Source: Bacillota bacterium (GTDB lineage: Bacteria; Bacillota; Clostridia; Acetivibrionales; DTU013). From it: a DNA stretch of 64,000 nt. The first letter of the stretch is position 1. Every line of letters starts with the position of its first letter. Positions 42,480 to 51,252 of this stretch are shown piece by piece. The DNA is taken from positions 62,001-126,000 of the forward strand of contig JAFABI010000032.1 in the NCBI GenBank assembly GCA_023426125.1. Direction: 5' to 3'. The notes under the pieces are model-generated. The model was not told the DNA's origin. It made no database searches and worked only from the letters and a program-made list of their open reading frames with translations. The position numbers were made by a program, and so were the translations under genes.

Positions 42480-44729
42480 ATGAAAAATATTTTTCACGGG
42501 TTTTTCAAAATAAAGTCTTTGTTCGTAAGACTGATGTCAGGTTTTTTACTTGTACTTATTACCGTCACGTCCTTTCATCTTCTTTCATACAGGCTGTACA
42601 GCCACAACATAGAAAAAGAACTCCTGAATAATTCCGAAGAAAGAATGCAGATCATATCCACCAAGTTTGATAATTTTTATAAGCAGGTCATGGGAATGCT
42701 GTACAGGATTTATGACGATGAAAAATTCATACCCGTTTTAAAAAACAATATTTCGCCCAATCAGAGAAAAGCCCTCTGGGAATTGATCAATACCAACAAA
42801 ACTTTGAATGAAAGCATTTTCAACATATTTGTGGTAAACATCAATCTGGATATGGTCATAACCTCCGAAGGCGTCTATGACATAGACCTCTTCTTTAACA
42901 AAATCTTTAAAAGCTCTGTTTATGACAAGGCTTTCTGGTTTACTGAAGGAAAGGAAAAGTTCTATTATAATTTTTACGGCGCCGACATTTTTCAAGACAT
43001 TACCGACCCTACCATTACACAGTCCTACACTTTGATGCCGGTGGCATTGAAAAAATCCCCCTATCCTTCGGTGATTCTAGTGGCCCTACTCAATTTGAAT
43101 GAATTTGCGGCGAATAATGAAAACACCTTCTTAAACAACTTTTATGTAGTAAACGGAGACCGGAAGCCCATTTACCCTCTGCAGGCGGATACCGGAATAA
43201 CGGACAACGCCCTTGAGGATTTCCGGCATTTGAAGAAGATCGAAGGGGGGTATCTGTTAACAACAAAGTCAAAGGTCGGCGCAATCACCTATGTGAAATA
43301 TCTTGAATACAGTGAAATCAGCAAGCTGATGACCGGAACAAACCTGATCCTTGTGCTGTTGATTCTGACCTCCGTATTTCTAAGCCTGCTGCTTTCCTAT
43401 TTCATTTCAAGAAGATACAACAATCTGGCAAAATCAATCGTCAATCTCATGAGCAGTACCGGCAGCAAGAATGGGATTTTTGAGACGGATTTCAAATATA
43501 TCGGGAGTAATATTGAAAAGATCGTCCATGAAAACACCGAGTACAACCAGCAGTTAAAATCAAAGGATTCCCTGCTTGATTCCTATTTTCTCCGTACCAG
43601 GATAAAAGACATCTATCTACAGTCCGATGATATGAAAAACAGTCCTTACCTCTGTCTGAACAATGACGACAATTATTTGCTGATTTGTTTCACTCTTCAT
43701 TTCAGGCCTTTGTTTTATGAGGTTACAAACCTAAATGTGAGCAAGGGAACTTATTATATCAAGGAATTAATTGATAAATATTTGAAAAGCTTGTATGGGA
43801 GCTGTACCACCTTCCAGATTGAAAAATGCCAGATCATTTCAATCGTCAGCTGCAGCAAGTCCGTATCGAAGCCCGAATCCATGCTGGATGGTATTTTGGG
43901 AAAACTAAATGAAGAGAATGAATATGTCTTTTTCACTATAGCCGTCAGCAAGATTCAGAACGATTATTTTGAATTGGAGAAGGTATACAGGAGCATTATG
44001 GACCTGTCGAAGCACAGGATGCCTCTTGACCATACGCAGCTGGTCGTCGAAGGGGTCACGAAAAGCGTGGACGGGAAATTTTATTTTTCCACGGAGCAGG
44101 CGGAAAGGTTTCTGCAATTCCTCGGCAACGGACGGCTGGAAGAATGTATAAAACAAATCGAAGACATCCTGGATTACAACCTCAGGAATGGCGTAGACAG
44201 CTTCAATATGAGCCTGATGTGTACCGAGATACTCAATTACGGAGCCAAGACGGTAAACAATTTGTCGGAAGCTGTCAGGGGAGATATGGATTTCAAGGAT
44301 TATTACGCCCGGCTGGGTGATTGCTGCACCCTGGAACATTATAAACAGCTTTGCAGGGAATTCATAACTAAAATCATCCAAATACTCGGCGCCACTCAAA
44401 AAAGCAGGGATTACATCATTGATTACATTAAAGACTACATAGAAAAGCATTATTCGGAGGATATATATCTTGAATTATTTGCCGGAAGGCTGAATCTGAC
44501 AAAAGAGTATATATCCCTGTATTTCAAGAATAAAACCGGTATCAATCTGAGTGATTATATCAGCAAGTACCGTATCGAAAAAGCGATTTACCTGCTTGAA
44601 AATACAAACGAGAAAGTGCAGGATATCGGGGAAAAGGTGGGACTGAATATCAACACGCTGATCAGGGTCTTTAAAAAATACACGGGGAAGACGCCCAATG
44701 AATACCGGCACGATAAATTACAGGCATAG
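42480..44729 (+). CDS. Membrane-bound AraC-family regulator with extracellular sensor
   Basis: This 749-residue one-component regulator has a membrane helix (about 17-37), an extracellular sensor region of about 245 residues, a second helix (about 284-306, LILVLLILTSVFLSLLLSY), a cytoplasmic linker (about 310-640) and a C-terminal AraC domain. The AraC domain shows LELFAGRLNLTKEYISLYF and VQDIGEKVGLNINTLIRVF. No kinase or receiver domain is present, so the outside signal is passed directly to the DNA-binding end. Proteins like this usually control the neighbouring sugar transporter. RBS AGGGG lies seven bases before the ATG. A binding-protein gene follows in the same direction. Confidence 0.9.
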   Translation: MKNIFHGFFKIKSLFVRLMSGFLLVLITVTSFHLLSYRLYSHNIEKELLNNSEERMQIISTKFDNFYKQVMGMLYRIYDDEKFIPVLKNNISPNQRKALWELINTNKTLNESIFNIFVVNINLDMVITSEGVYDIDLFFNKIFKSSVYDKAFWFTEGKEKFYYNFYGADIFQDITDPTITQSYTLMPVALKKSPYPSVILVALLNLNEFAANNENTFLNNFYVVNGDRKPIYPLQADTGITDNALEDFRHLKKIEGGYLLTTKSKVGAITYVKYLEYSEISKLMTGTNLILVLLILTSVFLSLLLSYFISRRYNNLAKSIVNLMSSTGSKNGIFETDFKYIGSNIEKIVHENTEYNQQLKSKDSLLDSYFLRTRIKDIYLQSDDMKNSPYLCLNNDDNYLLICFTLHFRPLFYEVTNLNVSKGTYYIKELIDKYLKSLYGSCTTFQIEKCQIISIVSCSKSVSKPESMLDGILGKLNEENEYVFFTIAVSKIQNDYFELEKVYRSIMDLSKHRMPLDHTQLVVEGVTKSVDGKFYFSTEQAERFLQFLGNGRLEECIKQIEDILDYNLRNGVDSFNMSLMCTEILNYGAKTVNNLSEAVRGDMDFKDYYARLGDCCTLEHYKQLCREFITKIIQILGATQKSRDYIIDYIKDYIEKHYSEDIYLELFAGRLNLTKEYISLYFKNKTGINLSDYISKYRIEKAIYLLENTNEKVQDIGEKVGLNINTLIRVFKKYTGKTPNEYRHDKLQA

Positions 44730-44766
44730 GCAGGCTGCCTTCCCGGAATCATGCGGAGGTAAGTCC

Positions 44767-46323
44767 ATGAGCAGAAGAATTCCCTTTATTTTGCTTGCGG
44801 CAGTTTTGTGTTTATTCCTATTCACGGGGTGTGGCAAAGCGATTTCCGGCCATCGGACAACGGGACGGGACGGCACACAGGAAACTGCAGGATCGGGCCG
44901 GCTTTTTGACAAGCCTGTAACCCTCCGGCTCCTGACGCCCACCCATCCCAGCTGGCCATATCAAGCCGACTGGTATGTTGTAAAGGCATTAAAGGATAAG
45001 CTGAATGTAAGCTTTGAAATTATTACCGTCAATCATGCCGATATGCGGGAAAAGATCAATGTGACAATCGCTTCCGGCGATATACCCGAATTGGTATTCG
45101 ACTTTGACATCACCACTTCCCAGCGTTACGGCTATGACGGCGCCTATGCGGACATTCTGGACCACAAGGCCGCATTGCCTGTTTTTTCGAAGTGGATGGA
45201 TGAAAACAGAGAGTATATAAAAGATTACATATCCGCCGACGGGAGCCTTTATATCATGCCGGACCAGGGCATTTCCGAAACCGACCGTATGGGATGGCTC
45301 TATCGAAAAGACATCTTTGACAGGCATGGACTTAAAGTACCGGAAAATGATGCCGAGTTCTACGACGTATGTAAAAAACTCAAGGAATTCTATCCGGACA
45401 GCTACCCCTTTGCATGCAAGGATCTTGCCGACCTGGAAAAATTCCACTGGCTTTCATCCTCCTGGGGCACGATTTTCCCCAACGATAACGGTTATCTTTA
45501 TCTGGACGGCAACCGTCAATGGCAATTTGGCGGCAACCATGAAAATTTGAAGGACTGCCTCATCTTCTACAATCGACTGTTCGCGGAAGGTCTGATGCCG
45601 CCCGATACCTTTTCAATGAGCACAAAGGCCTGGCAGGATCTTATTTATACCGGCTCGGCGTTTATAACCTTCGATTATCTGGGAAGAATGGATTTTTTCA
45701 ACTTCACCATGCGGCGGGCAGATCCTGAAGTCACCTTTGCCTATATGCCGCCGTGGAAAGGCGGAGCCAACGGCGAAGCCATGGTCGCGTATTCTGCTTA
45801 TGCCGGATCGGGCTTCAGCCTTGCGGCAAATTCTCCCTTGCTGGACGAGGCCTTGAAGTATATGGACTGGATGTATACCGATGAAGCAAAGCAATTGTTA
45901 AGCTGGGGCGAAGAAGGTAAAACCTTCTCCTTCGAAAACGGCGGGAAGAAATTCATCGGGGTATCCGATGTGGATGACCTGCGAAAAAAATACGGCCTGT
46001 CCGTCAACGGTTTTTATGCCTTGTTTGATTATGACGCCCACGCATCCTTTTTCACCGGGGAATTGAACGACGCCATCAATACCTCGAAAAAGTATGATAT
46101 GCCTGCTATTCCGAGACTGGCCTTTACCGAACAGGAACTGAACATTATTGCGGAAAAATATGACCTCATCCGGAAACATTACAAGGAGAACATCTCCCGT
46201 TTCTTATTGGGCACAAGACCTTTCAGCGAATACAACGCATACGTCCGGGAAATCGAGGAGCTTGACATTAAAGAGGTTAAAAAAATCTATGAGGCGGCAT
46301 ATAAACGACGCCTCAATAAATAA
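44767..46323 (+). CDS. Extracellular solute-binding lipoprotein without permeases (paralogue of 55123-56700)
   Basis: This 518-residue receptor has lipobox FTGC (Cys22). It is clearly related to the minus-strand receptor at 55123-56700: both read DKPVTLRL followed by the near-identical HPSWPYQ.DWYVV.AL, and both share SETDRMGWLYRKD and AYMPPWKGGA. No permease genes accompany this copy. It directly follows the membrane AraC regulator, so it may deliver ligand to that sensor or feed the shared permeases across the convergent junction. The ATG at 44767 has GGAGGT nine bases upstream. Confidence 0.9.
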   Translation: MSRRIPFILLAAVLCLFLFTGCGKAISGHRTTGRDGTQETAGSGRLFDKPVTLRLLTPTHPSWPYQADWYVVKALKDKLNVSFEIITVNHADMREKINVTIASGDIPELVFDFDITTSQRYGYDGAYADILDHKAALPVFSKWMDENREYIKDYISADGSLYIMPDQGISETDRMGWLYRKDIFDRHGLKVPENDAEFYDVCKKLKEFYPDSYPFACKDLADLEKFHWLSSSWGTIFPNDNGYLYLDGNRQWQFGGNHENLKDCLIFYNRLFAEGLMPPDTFSMSTKAWQDLIYTGSAFITFDYLGRMDFFNFTMRRADPEVTFAYMPPWKGGANGEAMVAYSAYAGSGFSLAANSPLLDEALKYMDWMYTDEAKQLLSWGEEGKTFSFENGGKKFIGVSDVDDLRKKYGLSVNGFYALFDYDAHASFFTGELNDAINTSKKYDMPAIPRLAFTEQELNIIAEKYDLIRKHYKENISRFLLGTRPFSEYNAYVREIEELDIKEVKKIYEAAYKRRLNK

Positions 46324-46391
46324 AAAATTCTTTTTACTGTTAAAAAATATATTCACCGCGTTGCTCGTTTTATCCTGGAGCTCGAGGGTGA

Positions 46392-48233
46392 TTATCTTGT
46401 CTCCGCCTGCTTTACCAGGTTGTACAGCACCTGTGCCGCCTGTGCCCTTATGGACGTTTCCTTTGGTTTGAGGCTGACCCCGTCCCCGGAAACGGTTCCC
46501 GTTTCCACCAGCAGCTTCATGGCGTCCTTCCCATAACCTGCTATATCCCCTGCATCCTTAAAGCTTTCAAGGCTCTTGCCTCCTGTGCCGGTAGGCAGTT
46601 CATCCAGCTTTTCCAGTATGCGGTACAGGACGACAAACATATCCTGACGGCTTATGGCAGCCTCCGGCGCATATTGATTATCTCCGACGCCGGTTACCAG
46701 GCCAAGGCGCTTCGCCGTCCCCAGATAGCCCGTGTAGTATTTGTTTCCCGCATCGGCAAAATTATCCGTAATGCCGGCATCAAGCTCTATACCGTAAGCC
46801 CTCATGACCATGATGAGGAAGTCTGCCCGTTTCACATTGTCTCCAGGGGCAAACCTGCCGCCGCCAACGCCGTTGACAATGCCCCTTGCCGCCATAAAGC
46901 CTACTGCCTCGTTATACCAGTCCTTCGCTCCGACGTCGGTGAATTTCACTTCATTGTAACCTACAGCATATTTTGAAAAATGCGTGACGGTAAATATCAC
47001 CGCGCCTGCAGCCGGGTCATATTTGCCCCGGACGGTTTTCAGCTCCCCTGTGCCGTCGATGTAGTACACGACGACAGAATTCTCCTCTTCTCCCGGCTTC
47101 AGAGTATACGGTATGCTGATTTCCACCTTTCCACCGCCAAAATGGGATATTTCGCTACCGCCAGCCTTGACTGTGAAGTCATAGACCGGCCTGTCCCCCA
47201 CCTTCTCCCGGGCCTCTGCCGTCAGGATGTTTTTGTCCACCCTTTCGATGCCTATGCTGATGTCTCCTTCCAACGCCGCCTGACTGATGCTCTTTGCCGC
47301 TTTTGTGTCAAAGGTGACGGTACCGATTCCGGCGTCCACCCTTATATCGGCATTGGTGGTATCCGCCGCCTCTTTGAAGGCGTCCCGAGGGATTTCCACC
47401 TCAGCCCCTTTTGCATCCGCTGCAGCTTCCACCTTGATTTCAATCACTGCTTTATTGCCGGCAGCTTCAGTTTTCCTCGCCTGTCCGGCCAGCTCTTTAA
47501 GAGAACCGGCCTCAACCCTGGCGGCTGCCATACCGGTTGCCGGGTCTACCGTTGGTTTTACCGGTAGGGATAAGGTTGTTGTGCCATTCTGTGTCGGCAC
47601 GGGCACTGGTGTTGGTGTTGGTGTTGGTGTTGGTGTCGTTACGGTACTGCCGCTGCCGGTGTCCTTAAAATTGGCCGTTATTGTTACATCGGACGCAGGC
47701 ATGATAAAGGTGGTAGATGCGCTGCCGGCATTTGCAAAGGTTCCTCCGCCGCTGGAGCTCCACTTATCGAACCCGTATCCGCTATTGGCCGAGGCCTCCA
47801 GGGTGATTGCCGTTCCTGCGGCATAGCTGCCGCTTGCGCCTGCGGTTATTTTACCGCCGTTTCCCGCCTGAATTGTAGCCGTATAAAGCATAACAGCCTG
47901 TTGGATCGTTGCCGTCCCCGCCAGTGTGCCATCGGCATTGTTTACATACAGCCTATAGTTTGACAGGGTACCAAGGGTACCGGTGGTGACGGAAGCGGAA
48001 ATGTTTCCGCTTCCGTCAGCCGTGGCCTGTCCCATGGCCTTTACGCTTGAATTGGCTGTATCTACGATCCGGACGGTATAATCGATACCCCCGGTAAAGC
48101 CTGTGCCTGCTACCGTTACCACACCGCCGGCATAGGTCGCAGTCACACTGATTGCCCCCGATGCCATGGAAGGAGGAAACAGTGCGAAGCACAGCAGTAT
48201 TATCAGCGCTATGGATAAAATTCGCTTACTCAT
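46392..48233 (-). CDS. SLH-domain surface protein
   Basis: This 613-residue wall-anchored protein has a signal peptide (about 1-25, ending MASG) and an Ig-like domain. An InlB-type repeat follows (about 118-195, GYGFDKWSSSGGGTF), then a Thr-Pro repeat linker (about 200-215) and a beta domain (about 225-420) that resembles the region before the SLH repeats in the 2286-residue protein (VYDFTVKAGGSEISHFGGG). Three SLH repeats (about 425-613) finish it. It begins 21 bases after the GH9 gene on the same strand, so it may hold part of the cellulolytic apparatus at the wall. GGAGG precedes the ATG. Confidence 0.88.
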   Translation of the reverse strand: MSKRILSIALIILLCFALFPPSMASGAISVTATYAGGVVTVAGTGFTGGIDYTVRIVDTANSSVKAMGQATADGSGNISASVTTGTLGTLSNYRLYVNNADGTLAGTATIQQAVMLYTATIQAGNGGKITAGASGSYAAGTAITLEASANSGYGFDKWSSSGGGTFANAGSASTTFIMPASDVTITANFKDTGSGSTVTTPTPTPTPTPVPVPTQNGTTTLSLPVKPTVDPATGMAAARVEAGSLKELAGQARKTEAAGNKAVIEIKVEAAADAKGAEVEIPRDAFKEAADTTNADIRVDAGIGTVTFDTKAAKSISQAALEGDISIGIERVDKNILTAEAREKVGDRPVYDFTVKAGGSEISHFGGGKVEISIPYTLKPGEEENSVVVYYIDGTGELKTVRGKYDPAAGAVIFTVTHFSKYAVGYNEVKFTDVGAKDWYNEAVGFMAARGIVNGVGGGRFAPGDNVKRADFLIMVMRAYGIELDAGITDNFADAGNKYYTGYLGTAKRLGLVTGVGDNQYAPEAAISRQDMFVVLYRILEKLDELPTGTGGKSLESFKDAGDIAGYGKDAMKLLVETGTVSGDGVSLKPKETSIRAQAAQVLYNLVKQAETR

Positions 48234-48254
48234 CTTCTTCGTCCTCCAACCGAA

Positions 48255-51152
48255 TTATTGGTTTGTGACGGCATGGGCATATATTTCCACGCCCATGTTT
48301 TCACCAACAAGGTCCGGCATGCCGCTGGCGAGCCATACCTCAACCTTTGTTCCCGAAGCCTGACAGGATACGGAAACAGTCTGATTTACAGCAGAGATCA
48401 TGACTACCAATACCTTTGCGGCCTCTCCCGTCCCTTCCGTGAATTGGACGACAAGGTGTTTTCCGGTAAGGTTCCCTGCTTTGGTGCCTCCGATGGTAAT
48501 TGTCCTGGTTTGCCCTGCGCCGCCCGCGCTTTCAGGGCCTATGGCAAGGATGTAATCCGGCTCTCCCGCCACAGGTGTAAGCCCTGCCTTTGCAGTATCG
48601 ATGGCCGCTTTTGCCGCCATCACCTGTTCCAGCGTTGCATCCGAAGCACCTTCTACTGCTATGGCTGCCGCTATTGCATTGGTATAAGCAGTCCAGCTTT
48701 CCTCCGTGTAGTTCGTCTGATCCAGGACATATACCGGATTCGCATGATCCGGGCCTGCTTCCGCCGTAATCGCTGCCACCAAAGCTACTTTTGCGGCTTC
48801 CAGCGGTGTGCCGCCGCTGCGGTAGGTTATTACCAATTGCGGCCGGTTTTCACTGTTTTCCCGGCTGTTGAAGGTGACTTTCACATCCTCCTCCGCGTCG
48901 CGGCCTGTGACGCCGAAAGAAATCAGGCTTTGACCCAGCTCCGCTTCCGATTGCACAAAACCGGTGACATCGTATTCATAGTACTGCGCCGTTGAGGTCA
49001 CGGTCACCGTAACCAGCGGTTCCGCCGACATCGCCGGGCAGTTGTTGTAAGTGATCCCTTCCTCCCCGTCCTCCGTCCAGCTGTCGTCTTCTACGGAGAA
49101 CACTTTTGTTACCGCCGTTGTATCGCCGCTTCCGTACAGTCTCAGCTTTGCACCGGTCACAGTCATGCCGTCCGGCATGTCGACATCGAACTTGAAGTAG
49201 CCCTGCCTCATGTAACCGTCTTCCGGAGGGCAGCCCTTTATCTCTATGATGGATGAAGTGCCGTAATTATTGTCGTTATAATCCTCCTCATCGATTCCTG
49301 CTCTTACATAGGAATCCGCAGCCGCAACATATGTGTGGGTATTCTCTTCCTCCGGCGTCGGCGTAGGGATCACCGGTGGGTCCGGCTCAGGAATCGTTTC
49401 GTCGGGTTCGACGTCGGTAAATGCGTCAAACCATACCGAAACGGCCAGTCCGGCTACATTGGCATTGATGCAGACTTCATTCGTCACAAAGTCCATCCGG
49501 TTATCGTGCCATACCGCCCTGCTATCCTGGAACGCAGCATATGCATCAGGCTGGGTTTCATCCAGGTGGTCATTTTGATAGGTATCATATACGGTTTTTG
49601 ATGTGGCGCCTTCGCTCCATGCGCCGACGAGGTTCCAGCCGGACTCGGTCTGCTTGTGGAGATAATCCACGCGGTGCCTTGGATTGACGAACCAATTGGT
49701 GCCGGCGCTGTTGAGGAAAGAAACGCCCCAGGGGTTGGAACCCAGCAAATAGTTGAATTCCCTTTGCGCCAGGGGCATATAGGTACCCAACCCCGACAGT
49801 TCCTTGTACATGCACGCCTCGACTGCCAGCTGGGATAGCATGGCATTGCTGCTCCAACGCATATCATCCATAGCCATGTACCATGGGTTTTCGTCCGCAT
49901 ACCACCAGGCGGCATTCAGGTGCCTCCCCATTCGTCCGGCGGCTGTAGCTGCATACGTCGGATCAAGCTTTGCGATCGCATAGTTGGCCCAATGATATTC
50001 CCTGGACCAGCTGAGGTTTTCTCCGGGCCATTCTCCGTCGGCCCTCAAACCCAGGGTACCGGCGTATGCCTTTGCATCGTCAAGGTAGGACGGCGTACCT
50101 GTAGCGCGGTAAAGCTCTGCGGCTCCCAGGGCCATATCGTCCTTCCACTCCGATTCCTCATAGCCTCCATCCCTGTCCGCTGCGACAGCTTCGTTCTCTT
50201 TACCGAAATCATATAGCTGTATGGCTGTCTCACGATACCTTGATGCCAGCTCTTCATCGCCGCTCCAGATTTCCGAAGCCAGGGCGAAGGCTGCCGCAGC
50301 CTTGCCGGCGATATTGGCGCCCGTGCCTTCGGGACAGGAATAAACGGGCCGGGGCCCTTCATAGAAATTATCGTCCTCAGGCCATGTATCCCAGCGTCCA
50401 TGCTCATCGGCATCGGCCACGGACATGTACAATACCTGGTGCTCGTTGTCCCACATTTTCTCCATAAAATCCAGACCGATTTTTGCCTCGGCCAGTAGGC
50501 CGGTTTCCGGGTCCGGGAATTTACCGGGATGGTATAGATACGATGCCAGCATGACATAGGTGCAGTAACTGGCAGGGACCATGAAATTGATGTAGTCGGC
50601 CGCATCATGCCAGCCGCCGGTCGCATCCAGAATTGTACCTGCCATCGGTCCGTCCGCTGCCACACCGTCGGTCAGGTGACAGGGATCATGCCCGGAAGGG
50701 TCGGTATCCCCGCAGCGCTGCGTTTTGAAGAATTCCAGTGAAAGCGGAGCCAGTTCGGAATAGGGGTCGTCGCCTATGCTGAAAGGGAATGAAGTCTCTC
50801 CCCCTGCAGTTATTGTATAACCATCCCCCGATGTCTGAAAGGAGCTGAAGTCCAGTGTATAGACATGGGGAAATTTATCTCCCAGGTTGCCCCAGCTTCC
50901 CCTGTCCTCGCCCACCGTTCCGGTAAATACGGCCGCGCCGCCGGAATCTTTCAGAGTGAAGGCTTGGCCCGTAAGATCAATCTGGGATAATACGAAAGCC
51001 TCCTTGGCCCAGTTCGTCTTATACCCCACCTGGTTCGCCCTGATATGGACGTCGCCGCTGTCTGCGGCGAAGGCAACCTGCCGGTATGAAAACAGTCCTG
51101 AAAATAGTGCTGTGATCAGCATGAGCGCAGCATACCTATAGAATTTTTTCAC
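48255..51152 (-). CDS. GH9 family glycoside hydrolase (endoglucanase-like), multidomain
   Basis: This secreted protein of about 965 residues has a signal peptide ending QVAFA, a CelD-type N-terminal Ig domain (VHIRANQVGY) and a GH9 (alpha/alpha)6 catalytic domain with the Asp pair Asp183/Asp186 in GGWHDAADY and the acid Glu559 in NEVCINANVAG. A DNRLRE/CBM96-like domain follows (about 630-790, ADSYVRAGIDEEDYNDNNYG), then a FIVAR-like helical module (about 795-875) and an unassigned C-terminal beta domain. There is no dockerin or SLH. The GTG at 51152 is chosen for GAGGTGG upstream and because it begins the signal peptide. Probable substrate: beta-1,4-glucans. Confidence 0.9.
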   Translation of the reverse strand: MKKFYRYAALMLITALFSGLFSYRQVAFAADSGDVHIRANQVGYKTNWAKEAFVLSQIDLTGQAFTLKDSGGAAVFTGTVGEDRGSWGNLGDKFPHVYTLDFSSFQTSGDGYTITAGGETSFPFSIGDDPYSELAPLSLEFFKTQRCGDTDPSGHDPCHLTDGVAADGPMAGTILDATGGWHDAADYINFMVPASYCTYVMLASYLYHPGKFPDPETGLLAEAKIGLDFMEKMWDNEHQVLYMSVADADEHGRWDTWPEDDNFYEGPRPVYSCPEGTGANIAGKAAAAFALASEIWSGDEELASRYRETAIQLYDFGKENEAVAADRDGGYEESEWKDDMALGAAELYRATGTPSYLDDAKAYAGTLGLRADGEWPGENLSWSREYHWANYAIAKLDPTYAATAAGRMGRHLNAAWWYADENPWYMAMDDMRWSSNAMLSQLAVEACMYKELSGLGTYMPLAQREFNYLLGSNPWGVSFLNSAGTNWFVNPRHRVDYLHKQTESGWNLVGAWSEGATSKTVYDTYQNDHLDETQPDAYAAFQDSRAVWHDNRMDFVTNEVCINANVAGLAVSVWFDAFTDVEPDETIPEPDPPVIPTPTPEEENTHTYVAAADSYVRAGIDEEDYNDNNYGTSSIIEIKGCPPEDGYMRQGYFKFDVDMPDGMTVTGAKLRLYGSGDTTAVTKVFSVEDDSWTEDGEEGITYNNCPAMSAEPLVTVTVTSTAQYYEYDVTGFVQSEAELGQSLISFGVTGRDAEEDVKVTFNSRENSENRPQLVITYRSGGTPLEAAKVALVAAITAEAGPDHANPVYVLDQTNYTEESWTAYTNAIAAAIAVEGASDATLEQVMAAKAAIDTAKAGLTPVAGEPDYILAIGPESAGGAGQTRTITIGGTKAGNLTGKHLVVQFTEGTGEAAKVLVVMISAVNQTVSVSCQASGTKVEVWLASGMPDLVGENMGVEIYAHAVTNQ

Positions 51153-51252
51153 CTTTTTCCACCTCGCCTTTTTATTAATATAAAACCCTTTGGTCCGCAT
51201 GAAAACAGCACCCGCCCCTGCCTTCACCTCCTGTTGAAAAATTTTGCGGCAG

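Noticed and set aside
47600..47640. GGTGTT tandem repeat
   Set aside because: It encodes the Thr-Pro linker of the minus-strand SLH protein.
48258..48995. 245-codon plus-strand frame opposite the GH9 gene
   Set aside because: It is antisense to a well-supported secreted enzyme and shows no domain or ribosome site.
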